Of a stretch of DNA of 7,270 nt, positions 1 to 6,300 are shown one piece after another (position 1 is the first letter of the stretch; each line of letters starts with the position of its first letter). Both the position numbers and the translations under genes were made by a program. Under the pieces are notes generated by a model. The model worked only from the letters and a program-made list of their open reading frames with translations. It ran no database searches and was not told where the DNA came from. Source of the DNA: a bacterium (GTDB lineage Bacteria; Verrucomicrobiota; Verrucomicrobiia; Limisphaerales; UBA11358); contig JAJXXI010000296.1 in assembly GCA_021781185.1 (NCBI GenBank), positions 1 through 7,270 on the forward strand, written 5' to 3'.

Positions 1-1912
1 CCTGAATGATCTGGTCGGCGCTCAAGGTGCGCTGGTTGAGCGGTTTCAACCGCATGAACATTCGGCCCTGGTTCGCGGTGGAGGAGGGGCCGCCCGCACC
101 GATTGCCGACATGAACCCGTCAACGTTCGGATCGGCGGCAACGATTTTTGCCGCAGCCAACTGGTGCTGCTTCATGGCGTCAAAGGAAATGTCCTCCGCC
201 GCCTTGGTCATCGCGAAAATCTGGCCGGTGTCTTCACTGGGGAAAAACCCCTTGGGAATCACATAAAACAAAAAACCCGTCGCCACCAAAATGGCCAGCG
301 ACAACGCGAGCACCGTCCGCGGATGGCGCAACACCGGCTGCAACGTCCGGTCGTAAAGATTCCGCATTCCGTCAAAAAAACGTTCCAGCGCCAGGTAAAG
401 CCGCCCATGCTGGCGTCCGTGTTCCGAATGCACGAACCGGCTGCACAACATCGGCGTCAGCGTCAGCGAGACAAAACCCGACACCAGCACCGCGCAAACA
501 ATCGTCACGGCAAATTCATGCAGGATGCGGCCTACAATGCCGCTCATGAACAGCACCGGAATGAACACGGCTGAAAGCGACAGCGTCATCGTGATGATCG
601 TGAAGCCGATTTCCTTCGAGCCTTTGAACGCCGCCTGCATTGGCGGCTCGCCATTTTCCATGTGGCGCACAATGTTTTCAAGCATGACGATGGCGTCGTC
701 CACCACGAAGCCGACGCACAACGTCAGCGACATGAGCGACAGGTTGTCGAGGCTGTAACCGAGCAGCGCCATGACGGCGAACGTGCCGATGATGGACATC
801 GGCAGCGCCAGGCTGGGAATGATCGTGGCCGAGAGCGTCCGCAAAAACAGGAAGATGATCATCACCACGAGGCAGACGGCCAGCAGCAGCGTGAATTCCA
901 CGTCCGCCACCGATTCGCGGATGGACTGCGAACGGTCGAAAATAATGTCCATGTGCACCGCCGCCGGAATTTCCTCGCGGAAGGACGGCAGCATTTTTTT
1001 GATATGGTCCACCACGGCCACGGTGTTCGCGCCCGGCTGCCGTTGAATGGCCAGCACGATGGCGCGGGTGCCGCCGCCTTTCGTGTAATACCACGCCGCG
1101 ACCTTGTTGTTTTGCACGCTGTCGAGCACGTTGCCCAATTCCTGCAAGCGCACCGGATTGCCGTTGCGATAGGCGACAATCATCGGACGGAACGCCGCCG
1201 CGTCTTCAAGCTGGCCGTTGGCCTGCACGGTGAACGCCTTCTGCTTGCCGTAAAGCGTGCCCAGTGGCTGATTCACGTTGCCCGCCTGCACCGCCTGCTC
1301 CACCTGATCAATGCCCAGGCCGTATGCCGCCAGCTTGTCCGGGTCCACCTGGATGCGCACGGCGTATTGCTGCGAGCCATAGACATTGACCTGCGCGACG
1401 CCGTTGACCATCGAAATGCGCTCCGCCAGCAAATTTTCCGCGTAATTGTCCACGGCCGAAAGCGGCAGCGTCGGGGACGAGAGCGCGAGATAAAGAATCG
1501 GCGCGTCCGCCGGATTGACTTTGCTGTAAGTCGGCGGCGACGGCATGTTCGGCGGCAACTGCCGCGCGGCCTTGGCAATCGCCGCGTTCACGTCCTGAGC
1601 CGCCCCGTCAATGTCACGGTCGAGGGAAAATTGAATCGTGATTTGCGAACTGCCCTGTCCGCTGACCGACGACATGGAATCAATGCCGGCAATGGTGGAG
1701 AATTGTTTTTCCAGCGGGGTGGCCACGGCGGAAGCCATCGTTTCGGGACTCGCACCGGGCAGACTCGCCGAAACGTTGATCGTCGGATAATCCACCGTCG
1801 GCAAATCGCTCACCGGCAATTCGCGATAGCCAAGGAGGCCGAACAGCAAAATGCCCGACATGACCAACGTGGTCATCACCGGGCGGCGGATGAAAAGCTC
1901 GGGAACGCTCAT
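1..1912 (-). CDS. RND efflux pump inner-membrane permease, MdtB/MdtC class (3' part outside window)
   Basis: Proton-driven inner-membrane transporter of a tripartite multidrug efflux complex. The frame stays open for 637 codons from ATG at 1912 to the window edge; the family is usually about 1030-1050 residues, so about 60 % is present. It opens with ELFIRRPVMTTLVM and TM1 (about 12-29), followed by a periplasmic porter region with DYPTINV (41-47), PGAS (52-55) and YSKVNPAD (129-136). TM2-TM6 fall at about 340-490. TM4 has VGFVVDDAIVMLEN with Asp405-Asp406, the proton-relay pair matching AcrB Asp407/408. IPKGFFPSEDTG (552-563) starts the second half. DYPTI, the SKVNPAD block and KGFFP recall MdtB/MdtC more than AcrB, from memory of those sequences. 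The ATG gives the family's normal N-terminus but has no Shine-Dalgarno. It starts 67 bases after the fusion-protein gene, presumably in the same operon. The substrate cannot be read from sequence. Confidence 0.95.
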   Translation of the reverse strand, partial: MSVPELFIRRPVMTTLVMSGILLFGLLGYRELPVSDLPTVDYPTINVSASLPGASPETMASAVATPLEKQFSTIAGIDSMSSVSGQGSSQITIQFSLDRDIDGAAQDVNAAIAKAARQLPPNMPSPPTYSKVNPADAPILYLALSSPTLPLSAVDNYAENLLAERISMVNGVAQVNVYGSQQYAVRIQVDPDKLAAYGLGIDQVEQAVQAGNVNQPLGTLYGKQKAFTVQANGQLEDAAAFRPMIVAYRNGNPVRLQELGNVLDSVQNNKVAAWYYTKGGGTRAIVLAIQRQPGANTVAVVDHIKKMLPSFREEIPAAVHMDIIFDRSQSIRESVADVEFTLLLAVCLVVMIIFLFLRTLSATIIPSLALPMSIIGTFAVMALLGYSLDNLSLMSLTLCVGFVVDDAIVMLENIVRHMENGEPPMQAAFKGSKEIGFTIITMTLSLSAVFIPVLFMSGIVGRILHEFAVTIVCAVLVSGFVSLTLTPMLCSRFVHSEHGRQHGRLYLALERFFDGMRNLYDRTLQPVLRHPRTVLALSLAILVATGFLFYVIPKGFFPSEDTGQIFAMTKAAEDISFDAMKQHQLAAAKIVAADPNVDGFMSAIGAGGPSSTANQGRMFMRLKPLNQRTLSADQIIQ

Positions 1913-1979
1913 GGCTTGAACAGGACGACGGACGAACGGACAAACAATTCATCATTCGTCATTGAGGTCGGATGTTTTT

Positions 1980-3140
1980 TCATTGTGGATTTGCCGGCGA
2001 ATTCGTGGATGCGCCGGATTCGGCGGTTTTCACTTTTATTCCCGGCACAAGCCGCAACTGTCCATCCGTCACCACCGTTTCGCCGGCCTGCAACCCCTTT
2101 TCCACCACCGTCCCGCCGTCATGTTCGACGCCAATCATCACCGGCCGTTCTTCCACGGTTTGATCCGGTTTGACGACGTAGACGAACGACCCGTTTTGTC
2201 CGGTCTGCACGGCCTGCGTCGGCACGACCACCGCGTTCGTTAATTCCGAAAGCGTCAGCGTCACGCGCACAAATTGTCCCGGCCACAGCGCGTCATCCCG
2301 GTTCGGGAACGTCGCCTTGAGATCAATCGTGCCGGTCGTCGCGTCAACGCTGTTATCAATAAATGTCAGATCGCCTTGCGGCGGCGGGCCGTCCATGTTT
2401 TGAAACGCCACGGAAACCTTGAGTGTTCTTTTGCCCATCTGCTTTTTGATTGCCGGCAAAAACTGCTCCGGCACGGCGAACTCGACGTAGATCGGATGAA
2501 TTTGATTAATGGTCAGCAGGACATCGTCCGGCGCCTTGACGACGTTGCCGACGTAAGCCTGCAGGCTGCCGGTCCGACCGGCCACCGGCGAATGGATCTG
2601 GCAATAGTCCAGGTTCAGCAGCGCGTTGGTGATGGCCGCCCGGTCCGCCGCCACGGTGCCGGTTGCGGCATCCAGGCCGGCCCGGTCCGTGTCCACTTGG
2701 TTCTGGGAAACGATCTTGGAATCGAACAATTTTTGATCGCGCACATAATTGGCCCGGGCATACTCCAACTGGCCGGAATCCCGTTCAAGATTCGCCTGCG
2801 CCTGGTTCAATGCCGCCTGGGCGGGACGCGGATCTATGGTGAACAGCAGGTCGCCCCGGTTTACTTCCTGGCCTTCCTTGAAATGAATCTCACTGATCAT
2901 GCCCTGGATCTGCGGGTGAACCGTCACCGTCGAAAGCGCCATGACATGGCCGACGGGCGGCGGTTCAATTTGCACGGGCATGTTGGTCTGAACCGCGATG
3001 GCCACCTCCACCGGCACGGCTTCCGCCGATTTGGGCGGGGCGCCGCGCGAACAACCGCCGGCCACGGCCAGGATCAAACCGAACGCCAACGAAGACAAAG
3101 CTGTTTTCACATCCATTTTGTTTTGTTGCGCGGGCTTCAT
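1980..3140 (-). CDS. RND efflux periplasmic adaptor (membrane fusion protein), probable lipoprotein
   Basis: Periplasmic adaptor linking the RND pump to an outer-membrane channel; 386 residues, normal for the MdtA/AcrA family. The N-terminus has a hydrophobic segment (about 14-29) ending in VAGGC, with Cys30 as a possible lipid-attachment site. The lipobox is imperfect because Ala rather than Leu is at -3. The first half of the lipoyl domain is at about 72-103 (HPQIQGMISEIHFKEGQEV, then GDLLFTID), the coiled-coil hairpin at about 107-178, and the second lipoyl half at 179-200 (CQIHSPVAGRTG). Beta-barrel and membrane-proximal domains follow (ATFPNRDDALWPGQFVRV; VVVPTQAVQ). The start overlaps the repressor stop as ATGA, and AGGGGA at 3153-3148 sits 7 bases upstream. 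This is the only clear Shine-Dalgarno in the window and favours ATG 3140 over Met9. Repressor, adaptor and pump appear to form one transcription unit. Confidence 0.95.
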   Translation of the reverse strand: MKPAQQNKMDVKTALSSLAFGLILAVAGGCSRGAPPKSAEAVPVEVAIAVQTNMPVQIEPPPVGHVMALSTVTVHPQIQGMISEIHFKEGQEVNRGDLLFTIDPRPAQAALNQAQANLERDSGQLEYARANYVRDQKLFDSKIVSQNQVDTDRAGLDAATGTVAADRAAITNALLNLDYCQIHSPVAGRTGSLQAYVGNVVKAPDDVLLTINQIHPIYVEFAVPEQFLPAIKKQMGKRTLKVSVAFQNMDGPPPQGDLTFIDNSVDATTGTIDLKATFPNRDDALWPGQFVRVTLTLSELTNAVVVPTQAVQTGQNGSFVYVVKPDQTVEERPVMIGVEHDGGTVVEKGLQAGETVVTDGQLRLVPGIKVKTAESGASTNSPANPQ

Positions 3141-3775
3141 TTTGCCATCCCCTTTGGCAGACGAAAGGCTGCCGAAATGGTTTCAAGAAACCGGCTGTAT
3201 TGCCGCTGAAAATCGGGGTCGCGCGGCGAGCGGCCGGTGATAATGCGGGCCAGTTGCGGCAAGGCCATCGGGAACATGGTCAGCGAAATTTTGGCAAGCT
3301 GGAGAAAGGCCGCCGGCACGTCGGCTCGCAAATCGCCCGCCCGCTGCTTCTGGCGGATGCGGGCCGTCGTCCGGCGCGCAAAGCGGCGGCGTCCGGTTTC
3401 ATCCACCACGCGATCTTTGGCCGTCTGCAACGATTCCCAAGCCAGCAATCGCACCCAGTCGGCATCCCGGCAATTCTGCATGAACCAGAGCGGCATCCGG
3501 GAGGCTGAATCCGAACCCTCCACCTGCGCCTCGACGCGCTTGACCCGCTCATTGAGCTTGTGGCGCAACACGGCGCGGAACAACCCCTCTTTGCTGCCGT
3601 AATAATGGTAAAGCATCCGCTTGTTGGTGGCCGCCTGCCGGGCGATCTCATCCACCCGCGCCCCGGCGAAGCCGCGCGCGGCAAACACCTTCAGCGCAGC
3701 GTCGAGAATGCGCCGCCGGGTCCGGTCCGGATCGCGCAGAGCAGAGGAAGTCTGGGGCTTTTTCACGGGAACCAA
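3137..3775 (-). CDS. TetR/AcrR-family transcriptional repressor, probable regulator of the efflux operon
   Basis: One-component repressor: N-terminal DNA-binding helix-turn-helix and C-terminal ligand-binding and dimerisation domain. The TetR_N signature runs from about residue 20 to 70: RRRILDAALKVFAARGFAGARVDEIARQAA, then NKRMLYHYYGSKEGLFRAVL. The HTH is at about 40-60, including the typical YHYYGSKE. The C-terminal half is divergent, as usual for ligand domains, and names no ligand. There is no ATG. The longest form uses TTG at 3775 (212 residues); GTG at 3766 gives 209 and leaves more room after the operator, so I find it at least as likely. Neither has a Shine-Dalgarno. The stop overlaps the adaptor start by ATGA. 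A palindromic array lies directly upstream (3778-3800). Autorepression and induction of the pump by a toxic compound are inferred from gene order and family precedent (AcrR, TtgR). Confidence 0.93.
   Translation of the reverse strand: MVPVKKPQTSSALRDPDRTRRRILDAALKVFAARGFAGARVDEIARQAATNKRMLYHYYGSKEGLFRAVLRHKLNERVKRVEAQVEGSDSASRMPLWFMQNCRDADWVRLLAWESLQTAKDRVVDETGRRRFARRTTARIRQKQRAGDLRADVPAAFLQLAKISLTMFPMALPQLARIITGRSPRDPDFQRQYSRFLETISAAFRLPKGMAK
3148..3153 (-). promoter_or_regulatory. Shine-Dalgarno for the efflux adaptor
   Basis: AGGGGA lies inside the last codons of the tetR-like gene, 7 bases before the adaptor ATG at 3140. Together with the ATGA stop/start overlap it fixes the adaptor start and points to translational coupling. 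No comparable motif precedes the other six starts. Confidence 0.6.
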
Positions 3776-3777
3776 GC

Positions 3778-3800
3778 CGGTTAAGTAACCGAACGGTTAC
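3778..3800. promoter_or_regulatory. Candidate TetR-family operator: two overlapping palindromes
   Basis: Three half-sites alternate in orientation with an exact 8-base period: CGGTTA at 3778-3783, TAACCG at 3786-3791, and CGGTTA at 3794-3799. Adjacent halves are separated by 2 bases (AG, then AA). The distal pair extends to a 7+2+7 palindrome (3785-3800), the proximal pair is 6+2+6 (3778-3791). The array ends 2 bases before the TTG start and 11 before the GTG start of the repressor gene. Size and position fit an autoregulatory TetR operator overlapping the promoter. On the minus strand TTGCCC (3810-3805) could be a -35 box, but no good -10 is visible at standard spacing. Binding by the adjacent regulator is inferred. 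Confidence 0.72.
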
Positions 3801-3810
3801 TCGCGGGCAA

Positions 3811-3825
3811 GCCTGAAAATCAGGC
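3811..3825. repeat. Perfect 6+3+6 inverted repeat upstream of the repressor gene
   Basis: GCCTGA and TCAGGC flank a 3-base centre. The repeat lies 10 bases from the operator array, on the upstream side for the repressor gene. As RNA on the minus strand it forms a small hairpin followed by only UU, so it is a poor intrinsic terminator for gatA. It may be a second protein-binding site, but its sequence is unrelated to the operator half-sites. Confidence 0.35.
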
Positions 3826-3862
3826 GCACGGGTGGGTTCGACGGATCCCGACCCGGTTTTGA

Positions 3863-3889
3863 CCGGCAGACCACCGGCCGTCTTGCCGG
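3863..3889 (-). terminator. GC-rich hairpin downstream of gatA, possible terminator without U-tract
   Basis: In the minus-strand transcript CCGGCA-A-GAC pairs with GTC-TGCCGG (9 pairs and one bulged A) around an 8-base loop, 69 bases after the gatA stop. It is followed by UCAAAACC rather than a run of U, so it lacks the intrinsic terminator tail. It could stop or stabilise the 3' end of the upstream transcript. An overlapping smaller hairpin (3853-3866, CCGGT/ACCGG) could compete. The 183-base gap 3776-3958 holds no gene that I can support. Confidence 0.3.
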
Positions 3890-3958
3890 CGGGTCAACAA
3901 GGGCAAACGCTGCTTTCGCTGCCCCGCCTTTCCGCCGATTGGCGCGTTAAATTCCTCG

Positions 3959-5413
3959 CTAAATCGCCGGCTTTTCCTTGTGCCAGGGTGTGCTTTGCTC
4001 GTAGGCATGAGCGAGCCGCAGCAATGATTCTTCGCCGAATGGTTTGCCCAGCAATTGCAGGCCGAGGGGCAGCCGGGGATTTTGGGTGAACCCGCACGGC
4101 ACACTCACGCCGCAGATGCCCGCCAGGTTGCAGGAAATCGTGAAGATGTCGGACAGATACATCTGAAGCGGGTCGTCCGACTTTTCGCCCGCCTTGAACG
4201 CCGCCGTCGGCGTGGTCGGCGTCACGATCGCATCCACGTGCTCAAACGCCTTCAAAAAGTCATTGCGGATGAGCGTGCGGACTTTTTGCGCGTGGAGGTA
4301 ATACGCGTCGTGATAGCCGCTGCTCAGGACGTAGGTGCCCAGAATGATCCGCCGCTTCACCTCCGGCCCAAAGCCCGCGCCCCGCGTCCGGCTGTAAAGT
4401 TCAATCGGGTCCGCGCCGTCCACCCGGGCGCCATAACGGATGCCGTCGAAGCGCGCCAGGTTGGCCGAGGCTTCCGCCGTGGCGATGATGTAATACGTCG
4501 CCACCGCGTAATCCGTGTGCGGCAGCGAAATTTCCACGATCTCCGCGCCCAGTTCCTGAAATTTTTTCACCGCCGCGTCCACCGCCGCCTTCACCTCGGG
4601 GGCGAGGCCGCCGATCATGTATTCCTTGGGCAGGCCGAGCTTCAGGCCGCGAATGTCGCCGGTCAGCGATTTGGTGTAATCTGGCACCGGCTGCGGCACG
4701 CTCGTGGAATCGCGCGGATCCAAACCGCTCAAGACGCCCAGCAACGTCGCGGAATCCCGCACGTCTTTGGTGAACGGTCCGATCTGATCCAGCGAACTGG
4801 CGAAGGCCACCAATCCGTAGCGCGACACGCGGCCATAAGTCGGCTTCAAGCCCACGCAGCCGCACAGCGCCGCCGGCTGACGGATGGAGCCGCCGGTGTC
4901 CGAGCCCAGCGAGGCGATGCATTCATCCGCCGCGACCGCCGCCGCCGAACCGCCGGACGAGCCGCCGGGGATGCACGTCATGTCCCACGGATTGCGCGTC
5001 AGGCCAAACGCGGAGTTTTCGGTGGAGCTGCCCATCGCGAATTCGTCCATGTTCAACCGGCCAAAAACAATCGCCCCGGCCGCCTTGAGCTTTTCAATCA
5101 CCGTCGCGTCATAGGGCGAAATGAAATCGCCGAGGATTTTTGACGCGCAGTTGAGCGGCTGGTTTTTAACGGCGAGCACGTCCTTGATGGCAATCGGCAC
5201 CCCCAGCAAAGGCTTCGTCACACCTGCGGCAATCTCCCGGTCCGCCGCCTCCGCCTGGGCCAGCGCATCGGCCGGATTGTGGCTGATGAAGGCATGGAGC
5301 CGGCCGTCCACGCGGGCAACCTGGTCCAGACACGCCTGCGTGGCGTCACGGGCGGAAACCTCGCGACTGGCGAGCCGGGCCGTCAGTTCGGAAATGGTGA
5401 ATTGATTGAGCAT
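3959..5413 (-). CDS. gatA: Aspartyl/glutamyl-tRNA(Asn/Gln) amidotransferase subunit A
   Basis: Glutaminase subunit of GatCAB. It releases ammonia from glutamine, which GatB uses to convert Glu-tRNA(Gln) or Asp-tRNA(Asn) to the amidated form. The length of 484 residues is normal. The amidase-signature triad is complete: Lys77 in GVPIAIKD (71-78), cis-Ser152 in [14 protein letters not shown] (149-162) and nucleophile Ser176 in [12 protein letters not shown] (171-182). Spacing equals Staphylococcus aureus GatA Lys79/Ser154/Ser178. Family blocks [34 protein letters not shown] and [10 protein letters not shown] are also intact. The ATG at 5413 gives the usual [14 protein letters not shown] N-terminus; no Shine-Dalgarno is present. 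It follows gatC by 110 bases. gatB is absent from the window. Presence of GatA implies indirect synthesis of Gln-tRNA and/or Asn-tRNA in this organism. Confidence 0.98.
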   Translation of the reverse strand: MLNQFTISELTARLASREVSARDATQACLDQVARVDGRLHAFISHNPADALAQAEAADREIAAGVTKPLLGVPIAIKDVLAVKNQPLNCASKILGDFISPYDATVIEKLKAAGAIVFGRLNMDEFAMGSSTENSAFGLTRNPWDMTCIPGGSSGGSAAAVAADECIASLGSDTGGSIRQPAALCGCVGLKPTYGRVSRYGLVAFASSLDQIGPFTKDVRDSATLLGVLSGLDPRDSTSVPQPVPDYTKSLTGDIRGLKLGLPKEYMIGGLAPEVKAAVDAAVKKFQELGAEIVEISLPHTDYAVATYYIIATAEASANLARFDGIRYGARVDGADPIELYSRTRGAGFGPEVKRRIILGTYVLSSGYHDAYYLHAQKVRTLIRNDFLKAFEHVDAIVTPTTPTAAFKAGEKSDDPLQMYLSDIFTISCNLAGICGVSVPCGFTQNPRLPLGLQLLGKPFGEESLLRLAHAYEQSTPWHKEKPAI

Positions 5414-5523
5414 TCGATTGTTGGCCTGCGATGAGCGCCGGCGGGCGCGGATTCAAAAAACAGGAGCCGTCCAAAGCACTTCTGAACAGCCGCGTTGATC
5501 TGTGTCCGTCTGCAATTTGAAAA

Positions 5524-5811
5524 TTATTCCACGATTTTGGGGACGACGAACAGTCCGCCGGCCTGCTTGGGCGCGTTGCGAAGCGCCTCTTCGTGCGGGA
5601 GCGAGGGGCGGATTTCATCGGCACGGGTCACGTTGACCATCGGCGTGGCATGCGCGGTGGGTTCGACGCTGCTCACGTCCAGCTCGCGCAGCTTTTCAAT
5701 GTAGCCGAGAATGTTGCCGAGTTGGGCGGACAATTTTTTCTCCTCTTCCGGAGTAAGCGCCAGCCGCGCGAGGTGCGCGACGTATTTCACATCAATTTCA
5801 GCCGATGCCAT
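5524..5811 (-). CDS. gatC: Aspartyl/glutamyl-tRNA(Asn/Gln) amidotransferase subunit C
   Basis: Small scaffold subunit that wraps around GatA and stabilises its contact with GatB. The length of 95 residues is typical. It begins with the family pattern of a basic/hydrophobic helix (VKYVAHLARLALTPEEE, about 8-24), then LSAQLGNILGYIEKLRELDVSSVEPTAH (27-54). The C-terminal segment has the conserved RADEIRPSLP (63-72) and ALRNAPKQAGGLFVVPKIVE, which ends at the usual GatC C-terminus. ATG 5811 is the only sensible start and has no Shine-Dalgarno. The gene order gatC-gatA is common in bacteria. It lies 118 bases after HPr, with a heptad repeat region between them, and may be read through from hprK or from its own promoter. 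Confidence 0.96.
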   Translation of the reverse strand: MASAEIDVKYVAHLARLALTPEEEKKLSAQLGNILGYIEKLRELDVSSVEPTAHATPMVNVTRADEIRPSLPHEEALRNAPKQAGGLFVVPKIVE

Positions 5812-5822
5812 CGCGGAAAATT

Positions 5823-5857
5823 AAAGTTCCAAGCCCCAAGTTGAAAGTCCAAAGTCA
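5823..5857. repeat. Five degenerate 7-bp tandem repeats ahead of gatC
   Basis: Five consecutive heptamers fit a consensus near AAAGTCC on the plus strand: AAAGTTC, CAAGCCC, CAAGTTG, AAAGTCC and AAAGTCA. The array ends 11 bases upstream of the gatC start. On the minus strand TTTAAT (5825-5820) at its edge resembles a -10 box, but no -35 box lies at normal spacing. The unit length is constant and the units diverge, as in decayed tandem arrays. Function unknown. Confidence 0.6.
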
Positions 5858-5907
5858 ACCGCCCCGAAGAAATCAGCGTTTCCACCCCGCCATCCCCGCC
5901 GTTGAAA

Positions 5908-5921
5908 GCACCTGGCGGTGC
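5908..5921 (-). terminator. Short hairpin after HPr, weak terminator candidate
   Basis: GCACC-GCCA-GGTGC forms a 5-bp stem with a 4-base loop in the minus-strand transcript, 8 bases after the HPr stop, followed by UUUC. The stem is short and the U-tract is only three long, so it would at most attenuate transcription into gatC. Confidence 0.25.
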
Positions 5922-5929
5922 CAATTCCA

Positions 5930-6238
5930 TCACTCCTCGTCAAACTTGCGTTTGACCAGTTCTTCGAGTTCGGCGATCGCCGCGTCGGCATCCGCGCCCT
6001 TGGCATGGAGGGTCACCTTGCTCCCCGGCCCGGCGGCCAGCATCATCAGCCCCATGATGCTCTTGCCGTTGATTTTCTCGCCGTCCTTTTCCACGAAAAT
6101 GTCGCTGCCAAACCGGTTGGCGGTCTTGACAAACATGGCGGCTGGCCGGGCATGGATGCCGGATTTGTTAAGCACGATAAGTTCCTTGGAAAGGAATTCC
6201 GCATCGGTGGCTTTTTTGGCGCTCATTGGTTTGTGCAT
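5930..6238 (-). CDS. ptsH: HPr family phosphocarrier protein
   Basis: Small cytoplasmic phosphocarrier of the phosphotransferase system. It accepts phosphate on His from enzyme I, and in organisms with HprK also on Ser. His29 lies in NKSGIHARPAAMFVKTA (24-40), the HPr active-site signature. Ser60 lies in INGKSIMGLMML (56-67), 31 residues after the His exactly as Ser46 follows His15 in Bacillus HPr, so it is the expected HprK target. The fold pattern continues with AAGPGSKVTLHAKGADADAAIAELEELV. At 102 residues it is longer than the usual 85-90 because of an extension before the first strand. Starting at Met5 (6226) would give 98 residues; neither start has a Shine-Dalgarno. It follows hprK by 51 bases, so kinase and substrate are probably co-transcribed. 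No enzyme I or sugar permease is visible, so transport versus pure regulation cannot be decided. Confidence 0.95.
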   Translation of the reverse strand: MHKPMSAKKATDAEFLSKELIVLNKSGIHARPAAMFVKTANRFGSDIFVEKDGEKINGKSIMGLMMLAAGPGSKVTLHAKGADADAAIAELEELVKRKFDEE

Positions 6239-6277
6239 GGAAAATTAATCGCCGCGTTTTTTTTCGCCATCAAAATA

Positions 6278-6300
6278 TATGGTGACATCCTATGGTGACA
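6278..6300. repeat. 13-bp-period direct repeat over the hprK stop codon
   Basis: TATGGTGACA occurs twice on the plus strand, at 6278-6287 and 6291-6300, with a 3-base spacer. The right copy overlaps the last hprK codons and part of its stop; the left copy is intergenic. It looks like a recent small tandem duplication. Confidence 0.7.

Noticed and set aside
678..1955. Several 91-138-codon minus-strand frames inside the pump region
   Set aside because: They are out of frame with the continuous 637-codon pump frame, which runs off the window edge. They do not indicate a frameshifted or broken pump.
662..2173. 503-codon plus-strand open frame across the pump gene
   Set aside because: It is antisense to the pump and part of the adaptor gene, is extremely rich in Arg, His and Gln, and has no recognisable domain. 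The minus strand encodes a continuous, well-conserved RND protein there, so this is a GC-rich shadow frame.
2274..3209. 311-codon plus-strand open frame across the adaptor gene
   Set aside because: Arg/His-rich antisense shadow of a clear membrane fusion protein, running into the repressor gene.
4055..5143. 362-codon plus-strand open frame across gatA
   Set aside because: Arg-rich antisense shadow; gatA on the minus strand has all catalytic motifs in one intact frame.
5435..5448. GCGCC/GGCGC inverted repeat ahead of gatA as terminator
   Set aside because: On the transcribed strand the T-run lies upstream of the hairpin rather than downstream, and the stem is only 5 bp, so it does not fit an intrinsic terminator.
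5820..5825. TTTAAT as -10 box of a gatC promoter
   Set aside because: It matches 5 of 6 consensus bases, but the nearest TTGACT lies 27 bases away and closer candidates are poor. It may arise simply from the AT-rich edge of the heptad repeat.
5805..6248. 147-codon plus-strand open frame over HPr
   Set aside because: It covers the gap and HPr on the opposite strand, is Ser/Pro-rich and low in complexity, and has no domain or start signal.
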